The notes under the pieces were generated by a model. It was not told the DNA's origin. It saw only the letters and a program-made list of their open reading frames with translations, and made no database searches. From G963667975 sp963677395 (GTDB taxonomy: Bacteria; Bacteroidota; Bacteroidia; Bacteroidales; G963667975), in the NCBI GenBank assembly GCA_963677395.2, contig OY781965.2, positions 1,426,001 to 1,490,000 on the forward strand: DNA of 64,000 nt, read 5' to 3'. Position numbers and translations under genes: made by a program. Shown here in pieces: positions 45,301 to 54,635 of this stretch (positions within the stretch are counted from its first letter, which is position 1; each line of letters starts with the position of its first letter).

Positions 45301-48300
45301 TTATCCGGGTGAAAGGAGTAACGGCTTGTGGTCAATCAGCCGAATTTTCCAAAATTATTTTTGTGGGAGCCGGAGTTCCAGATACTTCGACTTTGATTAT
45401 TGGAAATCCATCCCCACTGAGAAGGCAGATTAACCAGGTTTATACTGCATCAAATATATCGGGAGCTACTGATTATATTTGGTCATATCCCACTGGTGTA
45501 ACCGGAGCATCTTCAACAAATTCTATTAGTTTGAATTTTAGTGACAATGCTCAGTCTGGTAATGTTTCAGTGAAAGGTGTAAATGGTTGTGGTATAGGTG
45601 GCTCAAAGAATTTTTATATAACAGTATCAAACACCTTGCCATCTACTGCATTATCAATCTATGGTGATGATGCAGTTTGTGAAGGCTCAAATGGAAATTT
45701 ATACTCCATTCCAACTCAGTTAGGAGCAACATCTTATGAATGGGTATTGCCAGTTGGTTTTCAGGGTGTTAGTGATTCTAGTAAGATTTTGATAAATATT
45801 TTACCCGGAGCCCAGTCTGGTTATATAACAGTGTTTGGAAAAAATAGTTATGGTAATGCAGCTCCGACAAAACTTTTTGTTAAGGTTAATAAGCCAATTG
45901 TTACTGCTCCTGTTTTTTTAAATTTTCCTGATTCTATACTAAATAAAGTGCATTGTAAAATTAACTTTATTCCAGATTCAAACGTAAACAACTATATAAT
46001 AACTACTCCAAATAATTCTTATGTTCCTGAAAAAGGAAATTCATATTTTAAAATATATGCCGATAATGTAACTGGAGTAGGTGTAATAAGGCTCAAAGCA
46101 ATAAATTCATGTCCGCTTTCTCCGGAAGTTTCAGATTCAGCAGTTTTTGGTTCATTTTTGCCAATTGCCAGTGGATCAATTACTGGTCCTGTGAAAGTTT
46201 GTGAAGGTACTTCTGGGTACGTATATACAATACCTCCTATGCAAAATGCTACGTATTACGTTTGGAGAAAAAATAATACAGAGATTGATACCACATATAC
46301 GAATAGTATTGTGCTAAATATACCTCCAGGAAACTCAATTGTTGAATCATTTTATTTATCTGTGAGTGGTTTTAATAATTGGGGATCAAAATATTTAAAC
46401 CAAGGGTTAAGCGTAACAATTTATGGTAAAAAAAATATGAATTTTAAAATTATGGGTCCTGAAAAAATATATACTGGATCAAATGTTAACAGGTATATAG
46501 CTTATAATTATAATTTGCCTGATACTACAACGTTTTATTGGTCATATTCAGGAACAGGAGTAACACTTTCAACTGTTCAAAGAAGTTCCAATGTCAATTT
46601 GGCATTGTCTTCAAATGCAACATCAGGGTATTTGAAGGTATTTTATAATAATTACTGTTTTCAGGTTTTGCTTGATTCGGTTTATATTAATGTTTCTCCA
46701 TCTTTAGACATTGTTGAAGTAAATACAGTCTCACTTGATTCAATATCGAGTAATTGTGCTATTGCTGATTATGATGCCGATGGATTGTTAGATATTGCAA
46801 CAGTACCTGTTTCTTTATCTAATAGAATATTTTTATATAAGAACATGGGGAATGGTTCATTCATTCGTAATCTTATCTTTCCTGTTGTAAATAGTACTCT
46901 GGGTAGTTTAAAATGGATTGATGTTAATAATGATGACTTGCCTGATTTAACATATAATTCGAATGGATATATAAGGTGTTTGATAAATAAGAATACAGGA
47001 TTTGAAGATAGTTTAATGCTTAATTTGAATAACAGTCCTTATATACAGTCTTTATTAGATTATAATTTTGCTGATTTGAATAATGATGGTAAGACAGATT
47101 TAGCTTTATGTGTTTCGGGTGGGGTAAATAAAATTTATATTTATTTACAGAATGATTCTTTAAAATTTACATTAACTAACTCTATAAGTATATCAAATTA
47201 TAATAATGCAAAAATGTCATTGATTGATATTAATAAAGATTCATATATTGACATAATATTACAATCAAGTATAAATAGTGAAAATGAAATGTCTTTGTTT
47301 TTAAACAATGGAAATAATACATTTTTGTCAGGATTAATAAGGGCAAATTATTTGACTGGTTTGGATCTGAATATGTGGGTTGATACAGATAGTGATAATG
47401 AATATGAATGTCTGTCTGTTGAAGATGAATTGAATGTCAGTGTATTAACTAGCTACGGAAATCAGCTTAAGATATTTAAAAATTTCAATTTATCAACAAT
47501 CCCTTATCTTCAAAAAACCTTGATTGAGGCAAATGATAGAATTTTTATTAATAACCTTAGTGTTTTTGACTTTAATAATGATGGAAATAACGATATAGTT
47601 CTGTATAAGACTAAAAGTACAGGGTATTCATACGCTAATAATAGTCAAGTATTGTCTTTTTTGAAACAAAATAATCAGGGAGAATATATTGAAACAGAGT
47701 ATAATCTAAGTGGCAATAGTTCTACACAAAATAAAGTATTAGCCATGATTGATTATAATGATGATTCTAAGCTTGATTTATTAGTTCAAAAGAGTATGAT
47801 TTTGAAAAGTGAATTTTCGTCTATTAGCTATAACGATACTGTGCTTCTTTTTCAAAATCTAAATTCTCCCAATACGAAGCCGATGGCTCCAAGTGGTTTA
47901 ATATCAAGTATAAATAATAGATGTGTGACTCTGCGTTGGAATAGGTCCAATGATGCTCAAACTTCAATTGGAGGACTTAGCTATAATTTACGAATAGGTA
48001 CAACTCCGGGAGGTATTGATATTGTTAGTCCTTTATCTAATCCAATTACGGGTAAAAGGATGATTTATAGTTTGGGAAATGCCTTCAATGATACAACATG
48101 GACAATAAAAGATCTTTCACCAGGAACATATTATTGGTCAGTACAGGCTATAGATAATGGTTATATGGGTTCTGATTTTGCTTTAGAAGGAACATTTACA
48201 ATTTGCTCCAATCAGATAACACAAAAAGGGATTATAACAGGACCACTAGAAGTGTGTGCAGGACAAACCAATGTAGTTTATAAAGTTAATTCTGTCCCAA

Positions 48301-51300
48301 ATGCAAATAGCTATAATTGGATATTGTCGGGAGGGTTATCCGGTACTTCTGTTTCTGATAGTATTATTGTTTCCATACCAAGTAATGTTACAAATGGATT
48401 TATTTCAGTACAGGGTGTAAATGGATGTGGAACTGGAGATACAAGCCTTACTGTAATTAAAATTAAGACGGGAGTACCTCAATCAGTAAATGGAGTAACA
48501 GGAATCAGCAATCTATGTAGTACTTCTGATTCAATCCAATGCAGTAGCTATCCGGTAACGAATGCAACAATGTATAAATGGGTATGCTCTGATGGATTTA
48601 GTACTACAACAAACTCAACATTTGTTTCATTTCTTCCAGACTCAATTCATCAAGTATATTTGTTGAGTTTAAAAGCTGTTAATAGTTGTGGTGTGAGTTC
48701 CGATTCTTCTGTTATGCAAATAATAAGGGGTGTAAAGCCAGTTATTACCAGCCAGATTTCGGGATCTGAAACTTTGTGTAAAGGGCAAGGAAGTGTTGAT
48801 TATTCATTACTTCCTGTTTCGAATGCTCAGAATTATTTTTGGATCTTTCCAAAGGGATTGAATGGAAATAGTTTGGATAACTCAATAAATATTAACGTAA
48901 CAGATAGTGCTACAACTGGATATATTAAACTTGGCGTGTCCAATAATTGTGGTGTGGCAATGGCAGACTCGATGCAAGTGAAAGTGTTTTCGGGATTACC
49001 TGTAATGAGTGGGAATATAAGTGGTTCGATAAATATTGTTGCAGGGCAACAAAATGTGGTATATACAGTACCTGTTAACCCGAATGCCACGCACTATAGC
49101 TGGCGATTAAGTAGCGGTTATACAAATATTACAACATTAAATACAGATACAATAGATTATACTGGAATAACTACGAATGATACATTATTTGTAAAAGCGA
49201 TTAATTCATGTGGCGAAAGTGCCGAAATTAGTCAACTAATAACGGTTGTTAATAATGCACCAGGAGCAACAGGAATAATATCTGGATTACAAACGGTATG
49301 TCAGAAACAGGCTGGAGTTACTTATTCTGTTTTGCCAGTTCAGAATGCATCAACCTATCATTGGGAATTGCCAGCAGGTTTTAATGGAACTAGTACAACA
49401 AATACTATTGTTGTAAATATTGATTCCATTGCAGTAACAGGTAATGTAACGGTAAGAGCAGTGAATAGTTTGGGAGTAGGAGATTCTTCGGTGATAAGTG
49501 TAATTGTAAATCCATTGCCAACAACACCCTTACAGATTATTGGAGACAGTTTTTTGTGTTTAGGGGCAAACAATAATAAATACAAGGCTTTAGGGGCAAT
49601 GTATGCTAGTAGCTATAATTGGATATTGCCTACTGGGCTGAGTGGTAGCAGTGCTTTGGATAGTATAAACGTAAATGTTGCAACCAACGCGCCCGCAGGA
49701 ACTATTTATGTGTCTTCAGTAAATTCATGTGGAACAAGCTATCCAAAAGCATTTCCATTCAATATAAAAACGATTCCTCCAGCATCAACATCCATTGTAG
49801 GCAATAATGATTATTGTGTTAATCAATCTGGAACTTTGACTGCAGCTCCAATTTCTGGAGCTACTTCCTATGTTTGGAATTTACCTTCAGGGGTAACAGG
49901 AAGTAGTACTACAAATACAATAACACTCACAACTTCTTTGTCATCATCAAGTGGTACTGTATATGTTAGAGGAAAGAATGAGTGTGGTTTAAGTAGTGCA
50001 AAATCTTTCTATATTTATGTAACTTCACAGTTACCTCAGAATAATAATACAATATCAGGACCAGATTATCCGTGTATAAATAAAACAAGTAATGCTTATA
50101 GTATATCCTTATTAAATGCTGTTTCGTATCAATGGACTTTGCCTCAAAATGCAGCAGGGGCAAGTATTACGAATAATATTAATGTTAATGTTCAGAATAT
50201 GATTGATACAATTGGTGTTATTTCTGTAAGAGGGATAAATGCCTGTGGTATTGGGCCTGAGGTGAATAAAACTATAGTAACTCGTAATGTTCCAGATTCA
50301 GTTAGTAGTTTTGTTGGCCCTACTGTTGTTTGTAATGGAACTTCAGGAGTACAATATAGTGTGGCAGATATGTATAATGCAACAAGTTACCTTTGGACTC
50401 CTCCAAGTGGAGTAGGAGGAGTCATTGGCCAGTCAAATCAAATATCACTTAATTTTAATTCACAATTTTTGGGAGGAGATTTGTCTGTTTGTGCGAAAAA
50501 CCAATGCGGTACAGGCCCTACACGATCCATCTATATCGCATCAAAACCACAACCTCCTTTATTAGGTGTTATAGTTGGGGAAGACAGTGTTTGTACAGGT
50601 ACACAAAATTATACTTTTTCTGTGCCAAGTGTTGGTACGGATTATTCTTATGTATGGACTTTGCCTAATGGATATATGGGTACAAGTGATTCGAATACAT
50701 TGAATATACAATTTTCTTCGGTGGCAAATTCAGGTTTGGTTTTGGTACAAGCTGCTAAAAATGGTTGCTTAGGACCTTCCTCTACTTTTTATATTTTGGT
50801 TGAGAAGGTTCCTGTGGAAAGCGGCTCTATAGTAGGAAATGCAACTGTATGTGAGGGAACTAATAATGTGGTGTATTATGTCCCTACAATGCAATATGCA
50901 ACCAGTTATCAGTGGACTTATCCAAATGGAGTAACTTCTTCAGGAATAGGAAATACAGTTAATGTGAATTTTGCGAATAATGCTCAGTCAGGAATAATTT
51001 CAGTATATGGGCAGGGCAGATGTGGTAACAGTAATCCATTATCATTAAATGTTCAGGTGAAACCATTTCCTCAAGTGCCAACATTTATTAATGGGGCTAC
51101 TTCTGTTTGTAGTGGAATAAATGGTGTGTTATACTTGACAAACATATACCCTAATGTAAATTATGAATGGGATCTCCCCAATGGTTCATTAGGCAGTAGC
51201 CAAACCAATATCTTGATGCTAAATTTTGGATTAAATGCTGTGTCAGATACTTTAAAAGTGAAAACAACCAATCAATGTGGAAGTAGCCCATGGTACTCAG

Positions 51301-51806
51301 TTCCAATAACAGTTATATCAACACCTCAAATCCCGGTTGTAAGTTTGTCTGGGGCAGAATTAAGGTCTTCTAATACTGTCGGAAATCAGTGGTATTTAGT
51401 TGGTCAGGGAGAAATTGCCGGAGCAAATTTACAAACATTTTTACCTACAATAAATGGAGATTACTATGTTATAACATCGAATGGGGTTTGTAATTCCGAT
51501 ACCTCAAATATCTACCATTACGATATTGTTGGACTGAAGGATGATGCTATGATGGTAAATGAGATTAGCTTTTTCCCAAATCCGGTAAAGAACCAAGGAG
51601 TTTTGAAATATACGCTAAAACAAACGGAAAAAGTCATAGTAACACTTCAAACAATTGAAGGGAAAATACTTTCAGAGCTAATTAACCAAGAACAATTGGA
51701 AGGCTCCTATCAATTAACTATCGATAGTAAAAATCTAAGTTCTGGTGTGTATCTGATAAAGTTAATTATTGGGAAACAAGCTAGGTATATTAAGGTAGTG
51801 AAGTAA
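42393..51806 (+). CDS. Giant secreted propeller / PKD-like / FG-GAP protein with T9SS tail (3137 aa)
   Basis: The signal peptide is MRKIYVFILLLISYITVTAQ. Residues ~25-640 are Reg_prop-type propeller blades (IAIDKSGKIWVGTNSGVSVIN). About nine PKD-like repeats follow (~645-1440). Residues ~1442-1826 are FG-GAP/VCBS-like calcium-binding repeats (DYDADGLLDIA, DVNNDDLPDLT, DLNNDGKTDLA, DFNNDGNNDIV). Then come one Fn3 domain (~1830-1940), about twelve more PKD-like repeats, and a type A T9SS sorting domain (EISFFPNPVKNQGVLKYTLK ... SGVYLIKLIIGKQARYIKVVK). It lies 8 bp after the 2257-residue paralogue, so the two are probably co-transcribed. The PKD-like repeats are related to those of the M6 protease at 22441, which indicates module exchange or duplication. 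Confidence 0.93.
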   Translation: MRKIYVFILLLISYITVTAQGFDYVPISTTILGIAVDQAGGQWWATNYGVVKYYKSGYERITANDGLVSNRTNSIAIDKSGKIWVGTNSGVSVINPVTNTISNIDTLNGLVYNEVTSIVVDTNNVVWIATKNGLSRYDGQIWRSFKVIDGMLDNDIKTLKLSHDNELILLSMNGVSRYNGSRWKNLDFNAEYNTGSSTQNYYFDHYFIDAQNKGYLLWHSNPYYSSLSEKICDTNYFSLYSYNNLFPYRSTVVHSLALKDKSIILADANGFYKINKDGFFRRIGIPDEYSPFTLYSVSEDIDGSILLGTSKGVLKYNGLNWEIIRIEGDKKYSGAVKGYCINSGNITALSTDNELYTYENLYWRNNFEGNSNVNLHGITTNYGVFNIKKDKSDNVWISKNGLYKISGKNVMYYSRSTGFLCDTINSIYVDDKGAVWFSTCKGIVKYFNSIFTNYTTQNAILASEYVYEVKQDKIGNYWVITNGGISKFDGQQWVLYKKPMSSYAGFFSNVTFDNNNVKIFKTNLGDIYEYNDVGYRKHGIVTSYKVLVDKQNFIWTIDASLKKFNGTQWITISFPNNQSSGIQGFEVDKEGNVWIVSGNIPYKWNGSAWERPFNTFYTSLSKTDDGRLIIDLYEGLLVENPCFQDVEKTKISGANKVVKNQAYTYSVPSIPGATQYVWEKPEGVIGNSDSSQIVLTFTGFAKSGNLQVYARNSCGISKKIVLKINVCDSAPQKTNVIAGLSAVKVPATYMYSTPKDSTVNSYIWTLPLGASGKQIENNIEVAFSSNAQPGLIKVKGVNQCGVGQESILPVTITERYPEKPLPINGPLYTCFDTVSYYTFTVAPIANATSYVWRYGNGIAGSSNTNSISIKFTSLTSVDPYISVRGMNNQGEGDSVFCKFYLSNNSYSVPDSIQGSSKVCKGSNVTYKLKFNIINQPAYIGYIWTLPSGAEGYSTQNYINVRFTQNAQSGFIRVKGVTACGQSAEFSKIIFVGAGVPDTSTLIIGNPSPLRRQINQVYTASNISGATDYIWSYPTGVTGASSTNSISLNFSDNAQSGNVSVKGVNGCGIGGSKNFYITVSNTLPSTALSIYGDDAVCEGSNGNLYSIPTQLGATSYEWVLPVGFQGVSDSSKILINILPGAQSGYITVFGKNSYGNAAPTKLFVKVNKPIVTAPVFLNFPDSILNKVHCKINFIPDSNVNNYIITTPNNSYVPEKGNSYFKIYADNVTGVGVIRLKAINSCPLSPEVSDSAVFGSFLPIASGSITGPVKVCEGTSGYVYTIPPMQNATYYVWRKNNTEIDTTYTNSIVLNIPPGNSIVESFYLSVSGFNNWGSKYLNQGLSVTIYGKKNMNFKIMGPEKIYTGSNVNRYIAYNYNLPDTTTFYWSYSGTGVTLSTVQRSSNVNLALSSNATSGYLKVFYNNYCFQVLLDSVYINVSPSLDIVEVNTVSLDSISSNCAIADYDADGLLDIATVPVSLSNRIFLYKNMGNGSFIRNLIFPVVNSTLGSLKWIDVNNDDLPDLTYNSNGYIRCLINKNTGFEDSLMLNLNNSPYIQSLLDYNFADLNNDGKTDLALCVSGGVNKIYIYLQNDSLKFTLTNSISISNYNNAKMSLIDINKDSYIDIILQSSINSENEMSLFLNNGNNTFLSGLIRANYLTGLDLNMWVDTDSDNEYECLSVEDELNVSVLTSYGNQLKIFKNFNLSTIPYLQKTLIEANDRIFINNLSVFDFNNDGNNDIVLYKTKSTGYSYANNSQVLSFLKQNNQGEYIETEYNLSGNSSTQNKVLAMIDYNDDSKLDLLVQKSMILKSEFSSISYNDTVLLFQNLNSPNTKPMAPSGLISSINNRCVTLRWNRSNDAQTSIGGLSYNLRIGTTPGGIDIVSPLSNPITGKRMIYSLGNAFNDTTWTIKDLSPGTYYWSVQAIDNGYMGSDFALEGTFTICSNQITQKGIITGPLEVCAGQTNVVYKVNSVPNANSYNWILSGGLSGTSVSDSIIVSIPSNVTNGFISVQGVNGCGTGDTSLTVIKIKTGVPQSVNGVTGISNLCSTSDSIQCSSYPVTNATMYKWVCSDGFSTTTNSTFVSFLPDSIHQVYLLSLKAVNSCGVSSDSSVMQIIRGVKPVITSQISGSETLCKGQGSVDYSLLPVSNAQNYFWIFPKGLNGNSLDNSININVTDSATTGYIKLGVSNNCGVAMADSMQVKVFSGLPVMSGNISGSINIVAGQQNVVYTVPVNPNATHYSWRLSSGYTNITTLNTDTIDYTGITTNDTLFVKAINSCGESAEISQLITVVNNAPGATGIISGLQTVCQKQAGVTYSVLPVQNASTYHWELPAGFNGTSTTNTIVVNIDSIAVTGNVTVRAVNSLGVGDSSVISVIVNPLPTTPLQIIGDSFLCLGANNNKYKALGAMYASSYNWILPTGLSGSSALDSINVNVATNAPAGTIYVSSVNSCGTSYPKAFPFNIKTIPPASTSIVGNNDYCVNQSGTLTAAPISGATSYVWNLPSGVTGSSTTNTITLTTSLSSSSGTVYVRGKNECGLSSAKSFYIYVTSQLPQNNNTISGPDYPCINKTSNAYSISLLNAVSYQWTLPQNAAGASITNNINVNVQNMIDTIGVISVRGINACGIGPEVNKTIVTRNVPDSVSSFVGPTVVCNGTSGVQYSVADMYNATSYLWTPPSGVGGVIGQSNQISLNFNSQFLGGDLSVCAKNQCGTGPTRSIYIASKPQPPLLGVIVGEDSVCTGTQNYTFSVPSVGTDYSYVWTLPNGYMGTSDSNTLNIQFSSVANSGLVLVQAAKNGCLGPSSTFYILVEKVPVESGSIVGNATVCEGTNNVVYYVPTMQYATSYQWTYPNGVTSSGIGNTVNVNFANNAQSGIISVYGQGRCGNSNPLSLNVQVKPFPQVPTFINGATSVCSGINGVLYLTNIYPNVNYEWDLPNGSLGSSQTNILMLNFGLNAVSDTLKVKTTNQCGSSPWYSVPITVISTPQIPVVSLSGAELRSSNTVGNQWYLVGQGEIAGANLQTFLPTINGDYYVITSNGVCNSDTSNIYHYDIVGLKDDAMMVNEISFFPNPVKNQGVLKYTLKQTEKVIVTLQTIEGKILSELINQEQLEGSYQLTIDSKNLSSGVYLIKLIIGKQARYIKVVK

Positions 51807-51882
51807 TTAATAATAATGGGTTTGTGTAAAAAGTTTCTCATCGTGGAAGATATTACTGATGCGATACTTTACGCAACCCCAT

Positions 51883-52455
51883 TTATTTTCTTAATTTTAC
51901 AAAATGTATCTCGTTATAAACCGGACCTGTTTTCAAAAGAATGCTTTCAAAAAGGATAAGTTTTTTAACTTTAACTTGTTGGAATATAGTCTCTTTTTCA
52001 GCTTCAACCAGATCCCAGAATCGTTTTTTGTCACGAACTTCATGAATTCTTCCAAGCGTAAGATGGGGGATGAAGTTTTGACGATCGCGGTAAAAACGGT
52101 ATTTATGGAAAGTATTTAAACATGATTCTCCCAAATTTATCATTGACTCAGGCTCAGAAAATCCTGCCCAAACTACTCTGGGCTGATAACGGCTTCCAAA
52201 GGCTCCAATACCTTTGAGTTCGGTTGTAAATGAATTGTTTTGAGAGGCAGTTTCCACGATGATTTTTTCAATATCGGAAATTCTATAAACAGGCGTTTCG
52301 CCCAGAAATTTTAATGTAAGGTGGATGTTTTCAGGACGAGCCCAATTGATTTTATCTCCGGCAAGTGAATTCCGGAAATGAGAAATTAATTGTAAAAGAG
52401 AGGGCTCCGGATTAATTTTGATTGCTAAAAACAGGCGCTTTGTATCTGAGCTCAT
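51883..52455 (-). CDS. thpR: RNA 2',3'-cyclic phosphodiesterase (2H phosphoesterase, LigT-like)
   Basis: A 190-residue member of the 2H phosphoesterase family, which opens 2',3'-cyclic phosphates of RNA. The two HxTL catalytic motifs are present: HLTLKFLGETP (near residue 45) and HLTLGRIHEV (near residue 130), as are RLFLAIKI at the start and VWAGFSEPESMINL in the middle. Its start overlaps the end of the upstream IPExxxVDY gene by 44 nt, so the two genes are translated together. It converges with the giant secreted-protein gene. Confidence 0.93.
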   Translation of the reverse strand: MSSDTKRLFLAIKINPEPSLLQLISHFRNSLAGDKINWARPENIHLTLKFLGETPVYRISDIEKIIVETASQNNSFTTELKGIGAFGSRYQPRVVWAGFSEPESMINLGESCLNTFHKYRFYRDRQNFIPHLTLGRIHEVRDKKRFWDLVEAEKETIFQQVKVKKLILFESILLKTGPVYNEIHFVKLRK

Positions 52456-52927
52456 TTCGTTGTTCTTTTGCTTTTCGGTTAAGTTCGGTCATATGCATTT
52501 CCAGATCAGAAAATATGAGTTCAATATTTTTGACTTTGGCAAGTTCTACGGTTGAGACCATGAGTACGTTGTTAATCTTTCTTATTTTCTGAGTGATGTT
52601 GCTCACTTGCTCTGAGGAAACATCTCCTTCGAATAAGAAAAGATAATCCATTCTTGCCCACTGCGGAATCAGTATGCCTCCATCTATCTTGTTGGTAAAT
52701 AAAAAATAATTAGTCCGGTAAAATTCATCTTCACCATGAAACATCGGATAATGCTCAAATCCTTTCTCTTCACTTATATAGTACGGGAAATCATCAATTC
52801 GTTTAAGCGAAAAGAGAAGATTTTCATTTATGGCATGCACCAAACGGTAATCTTTCAACGGAGTTGAGATTGCCAGCAGAGTGTGAAACTGCGTAAATTC
52901 AGTGGGTAATGATATCTTTAGTGTCAT
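52412..52927 (-). CDS. IPExxxVDY-motif protein, unknown function
   Basis: A 171-residue cytoplasmic protein found across Bacteroidota. The name-giving motif appears here as IPQWARMDYLFLFEG around residue 87, with Gln in place of Glu and Met in place of Val. Other visible features are the N-terminal FHTLLAISTPLKDYRLVHAIN and KINNVLMVSTVELAKVKN. The function is unknown. The long overlap with thpR hints at a shared role, possibly in RNA metabolism (inference). Confidence 0.85.
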   Translation of the reverse strand: MTLKISLPTEFTQFHTLLAISTPLKDYRLVHAINENLLFSLKRIDDFPYYISEEKGFEHYPMFHGEDEFYRTNYFLFTNKIDGGILIPQWARMDYLFLFEGDVSSEQVSNITQKIRKINNVLMVSTVELAKVKNIELIFSDLEMHMTELNRKAKEQRNELRYKAPVFSNQN

Positions 52928-53005
52928 AAATTTCTTCTATACAAAATTAACCGAAAAACGTCAAATAAATACAAGTTTGAGTATTCTTTCATAGAGAAAA
53001 AAGTA

Positions 53006-53013
53006 TAGCTTTG
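53006..53013 (+). promoter_or_regulatory. -7 box of the DUF3332 gene
   Basis: TAGCTTTG fits TAnnTTTG and lies 25 bp upstream of the ATG at 53038; TTTG occurs at 52976-52979, slightly farther than ideal. Confidence 0.45.
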
Positions 53014-53037
53014 TAGATCATTTAAAAATTTACAATT

Positions 53038-53577
53038 ATGAAAAAGCTAAAACTTGTTTTAATGGCATTGGTTATTGCCTCTTTCTCGATCATGCAAACC
53101 GGATGTTATGGCCCGTTTAAACTCACTACAAATCTTCATAAATGGAATGGAACTTTGGGAAATAAGTATGTAAATGCGTTGGTTTTCTTTGCATTTATTG
53201 TAGTTCCTGTTTACCAGGTTTGTACCTTCATTGATGCAGTAGTACTTAATACGATTCAATTTTGGACAGGTACCAATCCTTTGGCAATGAACGATACTCA
53301 AAAAGAAACGAAAATTGTGGAAGCCAATGGTCAGAAATACGAAATCACAGCTACCAAAAACCGTTTCCATGTTGAGCAAATTACGGCAATTGCAGATAGA
53401 AATGTAGTTGATTTTACGTACAATCCTGCTGACCAAAGCTGGTCGATGATCAAAGATAATGTAACCACAAAAATTGTAGATTTCAATACCAATAAGCTTA
53501 CCGGACAGGAAGAAGTAAAGATGTATCTTCCGGACGGAAGTACACAAACATATTCTACTGATTTAGCAATGAACTAA
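53038..53577 (+). CDS. DUF3332 lipoprotein-like membrane protein
   Basis: 179 residues. The N-terminal signal ends MQTGC, a lipobox-like cysteine at residue ~23, followed by the family's conserved YGPFKLTTNLHKWNGTLGNKYVNALVFF. One further hydrophobic helix (VNALVFFAFIVVPVYQVCTFIDAVVLN) and the FWTGTNPLAM segment match DUF3332 proteins. The C-terminal half is a small beta-rich domain. The function is unknown. It is a single gene with its own promoter and terminator. Confidence 0.9.
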   Translation: MKKLKLVLMALVIASFSIMQTGCYGPFKLTTNLHKWNGTLGNKYVNALVFFAFIVVPVYQVCTFIDAVVLNTIQFWTGTNPLAMNDTQKETKIVEANGQKYEITATKNRFHVEQITAIADRNVVDFTYNPADQSWSMIKDNVTTKIVDFNTNKLTGQEEVKMYLPDGSTQTYSTDLAMN

Positions 53578-53599
53578 GAAGTTTGAATTAAGAAGTTAG

Positions 53600-53632
53600 A
53601 AGCCGGGGCTCAAAATGTTCCGGCTTTTTTGT
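53600..53632 (+). terminator. Terminator of the DUF3332 gene
   Basis: A 7-bp stem AAGCCGG (53600-53606) / CCGGCTT (53620-53626) with a 13-nt loop leads into TTTTTT. It lies 22 bp after the stop. Confidence 0.8.
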
Positions 53633-53919
53633 TGTGATTTGCTTTCAAAATGTATCTTTGAGTGATTGAACCCAATATTCGGGGATTGGAAAGATTGAAA
53701 AGACTGAGGAGATTGAAAATGCGGAGGTTCATTTCCCTTTCCAGAGCCTTCTGGCGATTGGTTGTAAACACTCTTTGCGCATTCTGCGTGCTTTGCGAGA
53801 AAAAATCGCACGCAAAGTACGCAAAGTCTTTCGCAAAGCACGCAGAAAACTACATCGCAAATGCGAAACTTCTTGTTGTGATTTGTTTTCAAAATGTATC
53901 TTTGAGTGGTTGAATCCAA
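53629..53919. repeat. 47-bp direct repeats flanking a strong hairpin (MITE-like element?)
   Basis: A 47-bp sequence (53629-53675) is repeated at 53873-53919 with three differences (core TTTCAAAATGTATCTTTGAG). Between the copies lies a 17-bp perfect inverted repeat TTCTGCGTGCTTTGCGA (53782-53798) / TCGCAAAGCACGCAGAA (53831-53847), plus ACGCAAAG-type short repeats. No gene fits inside. It may be a small non-autonomous element or two copies of an intergenic repeat. The left copy starts at the T-run of the preceding terminator. Confidence 0.7.
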
Positions 53920-54007
53920 CGTAGTTGCAACTATCTGAGAGTTGGGTGCAATATTAGGAAAATTGCTAATGCTCAATAGAAATCATTAATAATATAAATA
54001 TTTAAAA

Positions 54008-54475
54008 ATGGATAGTATAGATTTTGTAATTGATTCAAATGATAGAAATAAATTAAGTAATGGAGGTAGGCTTTTTTATTATTGCTTTGGTTCTTTTTTG
54101 ATATTAATGGGCATATTATGCTATATTAAAGCTTTTGGTAATAAAAATGGATTACGTATCTTGTATCCTGTTTTGACAATCTCTGGTATCACTTGGACTA
54201 TTAAAGGATTTATAGGGAAACAATTTTTCATAGTTTCGAAAAGATATTTTAAGATCCAAGGCGACAAATTATTCATTAAGAGTCCAAATGAGAAGAAGAT
54301 TGTATATTCGGCTGATCTTATTGAAAATATTAAATTGTCAGTATCTCGGATTGATATATTTATAAAAGATTATGTTAAGAGTTATGACTTAAAATGGATA
54401 ACATATTCAGAATATCTGGAATTGAAAGATAAATTAACATTGTTTTGTAATTATAACAAGATTGAAATAGAATAA
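54008..54475 (+). CDS. Small membrane protein with PH-like domain, unknown function
   Basis: 155 residues. Two transmembrane helices (~25-45 LFYYCFGSFLILMGILCYI, and ~52-68 LYPVLTISGITWTIKGFIG) are followed by a ~85-residue beta-rich part resembling bacterial PH-like domains (ISKRYFKIQGDKLFIKSP ... YSADLIENIKLS). The function is not recognised. It is an isolated small gene with low GC, placed between two repeat elements, as accessory genes often are. Confidence 0.75.
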   Translation: MDSIDFVIDSNDRNKLSNGGRLFYYCFGSFLILMGILCYIKAFGNKNGLRILYPVLTISGITWTIKGFIGKQFFIVSKRYFKIQGDKLFIKSPNEKKIVYSADLIENIKLSVSRIDIFIKDYVKSYDLKWITYSEYLELKDKLTLFCNYNKIEIE

Positions 54476-54487
54476 AAAATGCTGTAC

Positions 54488-54610
54488 CCAACAAACGGTG
54501 TAACGAGATTTGGATAGTATCAATCGGGCATCGGACTCTCTTGTAGCAAGTTTTCATCGGGAGATACCAATGATGCCGATTACCCAAACCTCGTCAGCCG
54601 TTGCGTGTTA
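54488..54610. repeat. ~120-nt folded inverted-repeat element, attC-like in shape
   Basis: Paired arms, outside to inside: AACA/TGTT and AACGG/CCGTT (54490-54498 with 54597-54609, 3-nt bulge), ACGAG/CTCGT (54503-54507 with 54590-54594), TTTGG/CCAAA (54509-54513 with 54584-54588), ATCGG-g-CATC/GATGCCGAT (54523-54532 with 54572-54580, one extra base). The centre is unpaired. The 5' end ACCCAAC fits the attC box RYYYAAC, but the 3' end GTTATTG does not fit GTTRRRY. It stands right between two small accessory genes. Confidence 0.6.
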
Positions 54611-54635
54611 TTGAACAGAGAGACAAACTAAGCAC

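Noticed and set aside
54488..54610. True integron attC site
   Set aside because: The 3' box does not match GTTRRRY and no integrase is in the window, so it is only called attC-like.
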